From: Deltaproteobacteria bacterium
GTDB taxonomy: Bacteria > Desulfobacterota > Desulfobacteria > Desulfobacterales > B30-G6
Assembly: GCA_003647375.1 (NCBI GenBank)
Contig: QMMS01000008.1
Coordinates: forward strand, 1 to 34,277
Direction of reading: 5' to 3'
Length of the DNA: 34,277 bases
Below, piece by piece: positions 27,898 to 34,277 of the stretch (position 1 is the first letter of the stretch; each line of letters begins with the position of its first letter). The notes beneath the pieces were generated by a model. It was not told the origin of the DNA. It worked only from the letters and a program-made list of their open reading frames with translations, and did no database searches. A program made the position numbers and the translations under genes.

Positions 27898-28863
27898 ATG
27901 GTGCCCAATAATTGGTTAGTTTTGATTCACAAGATCCCCCCCAAACCCAACGCCCTTAGAGTGAAAATATGGCGGCGATTGCAACGGGTGGGGGCTGTAG
28001 CCATCAAGCAATCGGTATACGTAATGCCCATTTCCGAGCAGTCACTTGAAGATTTAAGTTGGACGCTCAAGGAGATCGTTGATGGCGGAGGTGACGGTTC
28101 AATATCGGAAGTACGGTTTGTTGAGGGGTTGACCGATGAACAGATCATTTCCTTGTTTCAGTATTCCCGCAAAGCAGATTACGAAAAAATCATCCAGGAT
28201 GCGAATCTTTTGCTCACTGAATGGTCTTCTGGAAAAATAGATCCCCGGAACCCTGCAGTAAGGGCTTCTGTACAAGTGACTAAACTGCAGCACCGGCTTG
28301 ATGAAGTTGCCGCCATTGATTTCTTTCAGGCTCCTGAAATGGGGACTGCGGAAATTTTGATTAAGGATCTGGCTGCCCGTTCGTCCGCTGGTGGATCAGA
28401 TTCAATTGCTCAAAAGGATGAACTTACTGAGTTAAGAGGGAAAATATGGGTTACGCGCAAAAACCTATTTGTAGACCGCATTGCTTGCGGTTGGATGATC
28501 CGACGCATTATTGACGAAACCGCCGTTTTTAAATTCGTTGAGTCCGATACATACACGCCCAAAGCTGACGAAGTACGGTTTGACATGTTCGATGGAGAAT
28601 ACACTCATGAAGGCGATCGATGCACGTTTGAGGTGATGATTCAACGCCTTGGGTTGCAGGATCGTGGACTCGTTGCTTTAGCGGAAGTCATTCATGACAT
28701 CGATCTGAAAGAGTCTAAATATGGTCATGCTGAAACAGACGGATTGAGCGCCATGTTGACCGGTCTGGCGGCATCCCAGCCAAATGATGACAAGCGAATG
28801 ATATTGGGGATGCAACTCATTGAAAACTTATATGCCTATTATTTAAGAAAAAAAGGGCGCTGA
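27898..28863 (+). CDS. chrB: Chromate resistance regulator-like protein ChrB (two-domain)
   Basis: The 321-residue protein has both ChrB parts. The N-terminal domain (about 1-150) begins WLVLIHKIPPKPNALRVKIWRRLQRVGA and includes KQSVYVMP. The C-terminal domain (about 185-315) has WVTRKNLFVDRIACGWMIRRIID, FDMFDGEYTHEGDRCTFE and HDIDLKESKY. ChrB is known as a chromate-responsive regulator next to the ChrA transporter; here no chrA is present and an MFS transporter ends the operon. GGAG stands 6 nt before the ATG. It is the first gene after a strong promoter with duplicated operator. The actual inducer could be something other than chromate. Confidence 0.88.
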   Translation: MVPNNWLVLIHKIPPKPNALRVKIWRRLQRVGAVAIKQSVYVMPISEQSLEDLSWTLKEIVDGGGDGSISEVRFVEGLTDEQIISLFQYSRKADYEKIIQDANLLLTEWSSGKIDPRNPAVRASVQVTKLQHRLDEVAAIDFFQAPEMGTAEILIKDLAARSSAGGSDSIAQKDELTELRGKIWVTRKNLFVDRIACGWMIRRIIDETAVFKFVESDTYTPKADEVRFDMFDGEYTHEGDRCTFEVMIQRLGLQDRGLVALAEVIHDIDLKESKYGHAETDGLSAMLTGLAASQPNDDKRMILGMQLIENLYAYYLRKKGR

Positions 28864-28931
28864 CCCCCCCGAGTGGGCAAACCATACCCCAAGGTTGCAT
28901 AACTGAAAAAGGTCAAGAAAGGAGACTATCC

Positions 28932-29216
28932 ATGCCATCTATAGAAAAACATATCGAAATCAGCAAGCAGCGAACGAATCGATCCTATCGTGAAGTTCAT
29001 GAATGGATCGATGACCCACAACATAAGGATGAGCGCCACGATATTACCAAAATCCCGGACACGTTCCAGATGTTCAAAAAAAAATATGATGAGGAAGCCG
29101 GCAGGGAGTATGTCCAGCACCTTGCAGATGACTTAAACGGCAAGTTCAACCACCTCATCGAAGACGTCCAAACCCTAATTACCAAAAACTTAACCTACTT
29201 TGGAGCCAAAAAATAG
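28932..29216 (+). CDS. Small charged hypothetical protein between chrB genes
   Basis: The 94-residue product is highly charged and helical (YREVHEWIDDPQHKDERHDITKIP..., EYVQHLADDLNGKFNHLIEDVQTLI). It has no Cys, signal or membrane segment. A strong AAAGGAG precedes the ATG. It is probably soluble and works with the ChrB-like proteins, judging only from its place in the operon. I do not know the family. Confidence 0.75.
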   Translation: MPSIEKHIEISKQRTNRSYREVHEWIDDPQHKDERHDITKIPDTFQMFKKKYDEEAGREYVQHLADDLNGKFNHLIEDVQTLITKNLTYFGAKK

Positions 29217-29248
29217 AGAGTGTTTTCCTTAAATCAAGGAGTATTCCC

Positions 29249-29686
29249 ATGAAATGGATAACCCGATCACATGTTCATGTAGACCGCGTAGCCTGCCCCT
29301 GGCTGATTTCACGGTTTGTCGATTCAGAAGCCGATTTTCTGTTCGTCCCCAAAAGCAAAGTGATGGAAGTGGCCGAAAATACCGGGGCGATTCCCTTTGA
29401 CACCCCAGGGGCCCAACTGCACCACCGTGACAATCGCTGTACCTTTGACGCTATTATCGAAGACTACGAACTCACGGACAAAGCCCTGCTTCGAATGGCC
29501 AAAGTGATCAACGCTGCGGACACAGACACCTTGGATGCCGATCCGTTGGCGACCGGTTTTGAGGCCATAGCCGTTGGTTACGGTTTACGCTACCCGGATG
29601 ACGTGGAGAATATAGAAAGGCAGTTCGAGGTATACGATGCCCTGTACGCCTGGTGCCGGTTGGATGTCGTAAAAAGCGAACCGTAA
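29249..29686 (+). CDS. Stand-alone ChrB C-terminal-domain protein
   Basis: The 145-residue protein matches the second half of ChrB: WITRSHVHVDRVACPWLISRFVDSEADFLFVP, FDTPGAQLHHRDNRCTFDAII and VINAADTDTLDADP. The conserved Arg-Val/Ile-Ala-Cys and the H-x-x-x-x-C (HRDNRC) are shared with the longer ChrB upstream (HEGDRC), hinting at a common metal or redox site. AAGGAG precedes the ATG. It lacks the N-terminal domain, so it could be the enzyme-like or sensor half working in trans. Confidence 0.85.
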   Translation: MKWITRSHVHVDRVACPWLISRFVDSEADFLFVPKSKVMEVAENTGAIPFDTPGAQLHHRDNRCTFDAIIEDYELTDKALLRMAKVINAADTDTLDADPLATGFEAIAVGYGLRYPDDVENIERQFEVYDALYAWCRLDVVKSEP

Positions 29687-29697
29687 ATAAATACATC

Positions 29698-30939
29698 ATG
29701 GCAACCTCTGAAATCATTAGAACCCATATATCAAGACTTACCAACTTTCTTGGTCTGCAGCGAAGCACCATTGGGGTGCTGGCCATGGTGGTTCTGGTGG
29801 GTATGGGGGAACGGATGGCCGAGCGCTTTCTGCCCATTTACATCCTGTCTCTGGGAGGCGGAGTGCTGGCCATCGGTCTGCTGCAGGCCATGGACAACTT
29901 TCTTTCGGCCCTCTATTCATTTCCGGGTGGGTACCTGGCAGATCGAATCGGCACTAAAAAGTCTCTTTTAATCTTCAACCTGGTAGCCATGAGTGGCTTT
30001 ACCCTCGTAATACTGATTCCCACTTGGCAGGCAGTGCTGGTTGGAGCAGTACTGTTTATTTCCTGGTCGGCCATCTCCCTACCTGCCACCATGAACCTGA
30101 TATACAAGGTGCTGCCCCAAGACAAGCGCACCATGGGAGTCAGCATGCACTCTCTGGTTCGCCGTATCCCCATGGCCCTTGGTCCTTTGGTCGGTGGATT
30201 CTTTATCGGCGTATGGGGAGAGCGTGATGGCGTAAGGCTTGCCTTCGGAGCCGCTCTATTTATGGCGGCAGTGGCCCTTTTCCTGCAGCAGCGCATGATT
30301 GAAGAAGATAAAGCGCAAGGAACAACCGTTGGAGATACCTGCGGACTGGTACCTGAAAAAAACCCATTGAAGCTGTTTAAGCTGATGAATCCGTCTATGA
30401 AGGGGCTGCTTGTAACCGACATTCTCGTGAGATTCTGCGAGCAGATTCCCTATGCCTTCGTTGTAATCTGGTGCATGAAAACAATAATTGAACCGGTAAC
30501 CGCACTACAATTTGGAATTCTGACCACAATAGAGATGGCTACGGCAGTGCTTGTGTACATTCCGGTTGCTTATCTGGCTGATCGCAGCACCAAAAAGCCT
30601 TTTGTAGTTGTTACCTTTTTCTTTTTCTCCCTGTTCCCTTTGGTGCTGCTTTTTAGTCAATCTCTTGAATGGCTGGTCGCGGCGTTCATCCTGCGGGGAC
30701 TGAAAGAGTTTGGCGAACCAACCCGTAAGGCATTGATTATGGATCTTTCCCCGGACAGCTGTAAAGCCGGAATGTTCGGGCTTTACTACCTGATTCGGGA
30801 CGTTTTTGTTGCCGTTGCAGCGCTTGGCGGCGCTTTTTTGTGGCAAATAAGCCCGGAAACGAATTTTATTACGGCATTCGTGTTCGGGTTCATTGGCACT
30901 ATCGGGTTTGCGATTTTTGGCCGCGATCTCCAAGAATAA
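29698..30939 (+). CDS. MFS transporter of the chrB operon
   Basis: The 413-residue protein has about twelve membrane segments and the MFS motif GGYLADRIGTKKSLL after helix 2. A second copy AYLADRSTKKPF follows helix 8. The start is the ATG at 29698, 11 nt after the previous stop. It takes the place that chrA occupies in classical chromate operons, so it may export chromate or another oxyanion; that is inferred. It is convergent with the selenoprotein operon, 15 nt away. Confidence 0.85.
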   Translation: MATSEIIRTHISRLTNFLGLQRSTIGVLAMVVLVGMGERMAERFLPIYILSLGGGVLAIGLLQAMDNFLSALYSFPGGYLADRIGTKKSLLIFNLVAMSGFTLVILIPTWQAVLVGAVLFISWSAISLPATMNLIYKVLPQDKRTMGVSMHSLVRRIPMALGPLVGGFFIGVWGERDGVRLAFGAALFMAAVALFLQQRMIEEDKAQGTTVGDTCGLVPEKNPLKLFKLMNPSMKGLLVTDILVRFCEQIPYAFVVIWCMKTIIEPVTALQFGILTTIEMATAVLVYIPVAYLADRSTKKPFVVVTFFFFSLFPLVLLFSQSLEWLVAAFILRGLKEFGEPTRKALIMDLSPDSCKAGMFGLYYLIRDVFVAVAALGGAFLWQISPETNFITAFVFGFIGTIGFAIFGRDLQE

Positions 30940-30954
30940 GAATTGGATTTCCAA

Positions 30955-31272
30955 TCACCTCTTGAACAAACGGATTACAATACTATCTTTTGACACGGTT
31001 GGCTCTGGGAGACCTAAGTGTGTACAAATTGCAGACTCCAGCTTTTCCTGAGAGACATCTGCGCCCTCCACTATGATTTCATCTCCCACCATAACTGCCG
31101 GAGCTACCGGCAAGTCCAATTCAAAGTATTCGTCGGTCAGATAGTCTGCTTTGGGTTTTGACAGGGTCTCAATTTTGATTTCATATTTATCACCCAGACC
31201 GGGCATCATTTTTTTGAAATGCTTTCATGGCTTACCATTCGGCTCGTTAAGAAAGAATTTGACCTGTAGCAT
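30955..31272 (-). CDS. Small thioredoxin-fold selenoprotein (in-frame TGA at residue 16)
   Basis: Conventional reading starts at ATG 31209 and gives 84 residues with no ribosome site. The same frame continues upstream to ATG 31272, which has GGGAGG 5 nt before it, through a single TGA at 31227-31225. The 105-residue product then begins MLQVKFFLNEPNGKP-U-KHFKKMM, a beta-alpha start of a thioredoxin fold with U16 where the second active-site Cys would stand. VAPAVMVGDEIIVEG later supplies the cis-Pro strand. No Cys occurs near U16. A candidate SECIS follows (see 31191-31205). It is the last gene after the rhodanese-DsbD fusion, so DsbD may reduce it, or it may be the cytoplasmic partner; there is no signal peptide. 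Confidence 0.75.
31191..31205 (-). promoter_or_regulatory. Candidate SECIS hairpin of the small selenoprotein
   Basis: On the minus strand, 24 nt after the TGA, a 5-bp stem (three G-C and two wobble pairs; 31201-31205 with 31191-31195) closes the loop GGTCT. GGUCU is also the core of the apical loop of the E. coli fdhF SECIS. The lower stem is imperfect. Confidence 0.5.
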
Positions 31273-31331
31273 GTGTTCCTCCCTTTTACAGACTGATTGC
31301 ATCTTGCAATGTGGCTGTTTTCACACAAATA

Positions 31332-33086
31332 TCAATTATTGCTCATTGGAACGGGCTTTAAAGCATCTGCCATACGAATCAAAAACTGATCTGCCGGCAT
31401 AAAATCAACAAGACGAAGATCACGCCGTTCAATTCCCTGTCGATCTAAAAAAACTACCGTAGGGACCCCTTTGACTCTGTATTTTTTTAACAACAGTTCT
31501 TGTTTCTGCTGCCCTTTACGCGTGAAATCAATTTTAATCATGATAAAATTTAGTTCAGCCTGTCTCACAACTTCCTTATCATGAAAGGTGATATCTTCAA
31601 GTTCTCTACAGGGACTGCACCAGTCGGCATAAAAATCTATGATGACCGGTTTTATCTGGTTTTTTGCTTCAGATAAAAGCTCATCAGAGTATTGTTTCCA
31701 ATCTACGCCGGGTCCCTGTATGGCTGATGTTCCTATTAGTGTTGTTGCAATGACCATTGCCACGATTACAGACCCGGTCTTGATCCATTCAAATACACGA
31801 ATGTTCGCTTTGCTTTTATCAAACCAGCCTAAATGAAATCCCGCTGCCAAGGCCACGGCCGCTAAAACGAAGACTTGGGATGCTTTAGGCAAGACCGGTC
31901 TAATAAAATAAGCTGCCATGCCTATCAGAACCCAGCCCATAACCTTTCTTACCCAGAGCATCCATTCGCCTGACCGCGGCAATTTATCCAATTTTCCTGA
32001 GAACATGGCCAAGATGAAAAGGGGAAGTCCTATACCTATACTCAAGGTAAAAAAGATCAGAAATCCTAACCAAGGATCTCCTATACTCGCCACCCAGGTT
32101 AGCAATCCAAGCACAAATGGTCCGATACAAGGTGCGGCAACAACTCCCAGCGTAATACCCATGAATAGACTGCCAAAATAGCCTGTGTATGATTTTGATG
32201 ATGCTTGATTTAGCCAATATGGTAATCGTAATTCCCAGAATCCAAAAAGGCTTGAGGCAAAAAATACCAAAACAACTGCAACGCCAATCAGAACGATAGG
32301 ATGTTGTAACATTGCCCCCATCAAGCCGCCGGTAAGAGCGGCTGTTACACCCAAAAGCGAGTTGGTGACGGCCAAACCAGTAATATAACTGACGCCGTGA
32401 ATCATTAATGTTTGCCGGTTCTGGCCGGCTCTACTGGTAAAATAGGATACTGTTATGGGAATTAGTGGATATACACAGGGTGTAAGATTAAGAGCAAGAC
32501 CACCAGCGAAAACACCAAGAAGCGTCCAAATGATAGCCCAGCCCTGAAGAGGTTTGGAGGTGTCCGATGGCGAACCCCTTTGAGCAAGTCCAGCTGGTGA
32601 AACCTCTACAGGTAAGCCCTTGGCATGCCATTCCGGATACCCCATGGGATCCCTATAAACGTTTTGATAATCAAGCTTTACGGCCACCCGGGCCGCTGAA
32701 TCACTGCGAACTCATGCCAAGCCCGCTCAATAGAAAACGATAAAACGGTTTTTATCCGATCCTAAAAACTCCTCTAATGCACCTTTTTTACGCCAGCGTG
32801 ACAACCAAGTCGGTTCAATGGGGAAATTTACGGCCCCTTTCAGGTGTCCGCTGCGATATTCCCATTCCTGTCTGGTATCAACCAGTAGGATCTTGCTAGG
32901 ATCGCTATTATACTGCTCCCATAATTCATCTGTACTAATGATTTGGTAAGAGCCTTGTCTGGCTTCAGCCAATACATCTTCCCAAACAGCGATTATTGGC
33001 GTCACGGGTCGATTTGCAAACCACAATGCTCCAGCTGTCACAGCAATGGCGATCAACGCTAGAAATATTCTATTTTTGCTGTTCAT
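31332..33086 (-). CDS. Rhodanese-DsbD-thioredoxin fusion, probable selenoprotein with two in-frame TGA
   Basis: One frame of 584 residues is interrupted only by TGA at 32729-32727 (residue 120) and 32714-32712 (residue 125). Read through, it gives a signal anchor (about 6-23), a periplasmic rhodanese domain (about 45-155) with active site FIVFY-U-AGLA-U-VRSDSAARVAVKLDY, and a DsbD/CcdA membrane domain of about eight helices with Cys204 (NLTPCVYP) and Cys320 (AAPCIGPF). A periplasmic thioredoxin domain follows with Cys490-SP-Cys493 (ADWCSPC). The sequence beyond the TGAs is plainly the rest of the rhodanese (NVYRDPMGYPEW). The start ATG at 33086 has AAGGGA 7 nt upstream. The rhodanese takes the place of the DsbD alpha domain, so electrons from cytoplasmic thioredoxin could be delivered to a selenenyl rhodanese for sulfur or selenium chemistry (inference). 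Confidence 0.8.
32680..32696 (-). promoter_or_regulatory. Candidate SECIS hairpin of the rhodanese-DsbD fusion
   Basis: On the minus strand GCGGCC and GGCCGT form a 6-bp stem (one wobble) around CGGGT. The loop starts 21 nt after the second TGA and 36 nt after the first, within the usual bacterial range. A second 7-bp stem (32720-32726 with 32706-32712) begins right after the first TGA. Confidence 0.5.
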
Positions 33087-33117
33087 TGAATAATCCCTTA
33101 CGAAATCAGTGCTTTTT

Positions 33118-33789
33118 TTAATTGCCAACTGCTAATGTCAGCCCCATCGCCATCCAATCCTGGACCCCTTCTTCAAGGCGAATGGCTTTTATACCGTTCT
33201 CGCGTAATATCTCTACCGCATGAACCGAGAGAACACAGTATGGACCACGGCAATAGGCCACAATTTCCTGATTTTGCGGCAACTCAAAAAGGAGTTTTTT
33301 TAGATCGTTCAAAGGGACTGACAGAGCACCGGGTATGTGACCAGCTTGATATTCCTCTACGGGTCGGACATCAAGTACTGTAACAACACCTTCTATGACC
33401 TGTTTCAACAATTCCTTTCTGTTGACCGGTTCCATGCCTTCGCGACCATCAAGAAATCGTCGTTTAATCATTTCAATTTCTGCCAACCGATTTTCGGATA
33501 ACACCCGCATCGATCTAAAAAATGAGCACACCATTTGATCCGCAAGTCTGTATTTGACAAATAAGCCTTCTTTTTCGGCTTCTACCAGACGTGCAGCTCG
33601 AAGTATCTGGAGATGCTGCGAAGTGTTGGCCACGGTCAGGCCGGTTTCCTTGGAAAGCGTCTCAACGGTTTTTTCACCCTGACATATCAAATCAAGCAAC
33701 TCTAATCGTTTCGGGCTTGATACTGCCTTGCCGATTCTTGAAAATTGTTCATAAATGGCGTCTTTGAATCGTCTACTTGGCGTTTTCAT
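33118..33789 (-). CDS. ArsR-family regulator fused to a rhodanese domain
   Basis: The 223-residue protein has a winged helix (about 10-95: AVSSPKRLELLDLICQGEKTVETLSKETGLTVANTSQHLQILRAARLVEAEKEG) and a rhodanese domain (about 125-220) with DVRPVEEYQAGHIPGALSVP and active site YCRGPYCVLS. Cysteines 36 and 88 in the DNA-binding half could form a sulfane-sulfur or dithiol switch, as in BigR/SqrR-type ArsR proteins, though C88 is not at the classical position. GAGGAGG precedes the ATG. It heads the selenoprotein operon, 31 nt before the fusion gene, and probably represses it from the palindrome at 33803-33828. Inducer: a reactive sulfur or selenium species is my guess. Confidence 0.88.
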   Translation of the reverse strand: MKTPSRRFKDAIYEQFSRIGKAVSSPKRLELLDLICQGEKTVETLSKETGLTVANTSQHLQILRAARLVEAEKEGLFVKYRLADQMVCSFFRSMRVLSENRLAEIEMIKRRFLDGREGMEPVNRKELLKQVIEGVVTVLDVRPVEEYQAGHIPGALSVPLNDLKKLLFELPQNQEIVAYCRGPYCVLSVHAVEILRENGIKAIRLEEGVQDWMAMGLTLAVGN

Positions 33790-33802
33790 GAAAGCCTCCT
33801 CA

Positions 33803-33854
33803 ATTATTCAATTAATCTATTGAATAATATAATTCGATGTATCAAAGATGTCAA
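33803..33854 (-). promoter_or_regulatory. Promoter and ArsR-type operator of the selenoprotein operon
   Basis: On the minus strand TTGACA (33854-33849), a 17-nt spacer and TATATT (33831-33826) form a near-consensus promoter. The perfect palindrome ATTATTCAAT-N6-ATTGAATAAT (33803-33812 and 33819-33828) overlaps the -10 box and start site. ATTCAAT half-sites of this kind fit ArsR-family operators, and the ribosome site follows at once. Confidence 0.78.
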
Positions 33855-34277
33855 TAAGCATATGGTCATGCGCAGATATGCTGCATCATAAAGAACACGT
33901 AACCGTAATACCTGGAGTATTTGCGGCATAAGTCGATCTCCAGAACTCAGCTTCACATCAGGTTATCACAAATTCTATATTGCTGTCAGCCGTGATAATA
34001 ACCTATCGAATCCTTGACAGGTCTGTAACTGAAGCCTCCTCTAAATATACAGAGACTATTGACATGATATAGAAGTCAACACCTCTGAAAGGTACTGGCC
34101 GATAATTGATTAGATCACTTTCTACTGTGATTATAATAGCTTAGACTCAATCATATCATTGCCAGGCTGTGATCACCGAATTTGATCAAGTCTTGTATTT
34201 TGTGAGTACCGGAATGCACTAATTTGCATATGTAACCTTCGATGCCGAACTGAAAACCTGCCTTGACAGAGTTCACA
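33855..34277. other. Gene-free right end of the window
   Basis: No open frame with a recognisable product or ribosome site was found on either strand, and no RNA gene was recognised. Short TTGACA-like words occur but no paired -10 box with a gene behind it. Confidence 0.45.

Overview
The window looks like a chromosomal piece of a strictly anaerobic Gram-negative bacterium, most likely a member of the Desulfobacterota (old Deltaproteobacteria). Reasons: a cytoplasmic Mo-dependent transhydroxylase-type enzyme, genes for outer-membrane and periplasmic proteins, probable selenocysteine use, and many intergenic hairpin and short-period repeats. No rRNA, tRNA or CRISPR array was seen.

Layout. 1-300: repeats and hairpins, no gene. 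313-5511 (+): cupin, DUF849/BKACE enzyme, and the large and small subunits of a pyrogallol-phloroglucinol transhydroxylase-like enzyme, probably one operon for anaerobic (poly)phenol breakdown. 5550-5900 (-): MFS transporter remnant. 6007-11372 (+): murA, comEC and an NDP-forming acyl-CoA synthetase alpha-type protein. 11369-11722: two nucleotidyltransferase gene starts, both cut off, facing each other across an inverted junction. 12116-13123 (+): fabH-like gene. 13139-21198 (-): envelope/lipid group with a hypothetical protein, a CsgG-like protein, an LPP20/FlgT-like protein, FabZ, an odd malonyltransferase-like acyltransferase, a LolA-like carrier, a B12-type radical SAM enzyme and an LpxL-like acyltransferase. 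21426-22945 (+): SRPBCC-like lipoprotein (apparently frameshifted) and a methyltransferase. 22965-23254: histidine kinase remnant. 23560-25050: AT-rich island with a HigBA-like toxin-antitoxin pair and an unknown third gene. 25412-27782 (+): secreted MsrA-MsrB and an MFS transporter. 27898-30939 (+): chrB, a small protein, a stand-alone ChrB C-terminal-domain protein and an MFS transporter. 30955-33789 (-): a redox operon.

The most exciting part is the last operon. Read conventionally it holds an ArsR-rhodanese regulator, a rhodanese cut off before its active site, a DsbD-like protein and a tiny thioredoxin-like protein. The truncated rhodanese and DsbD are in one reading frame, separated only by two TGA codons. 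These fall exactly where the paralogous rhodanese domain of the regulator has its two active-site cysteines (C-x4-C). The tiny protein also extends upstream through one in-frame TGA to a perfect Shine-Dalgarno sequence and ATG. I read this as a three-gene selenoprotein operon: a persulfide- or thiol-sensing ArsR-rhodanese, a membrane rhodanese(U-x4-U)-DsbD-thioredoxin fusion, and a small thioredoxin-fold selenoprotein. It has a near-consensus promoter overlapped by a perfect 10-bp-arm palindrome.

A second theme is intergenic structure. Two arrays of 18-nt units each hold an 11-nt mini-hairpin with covarying stems and a C-GNA-G type triloop on the minus strand. They are followed by 7-nt-period tracts. 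There are also inverted pairs of 9-nt-period tracts and three copies of a 9+9 bp palindrome.
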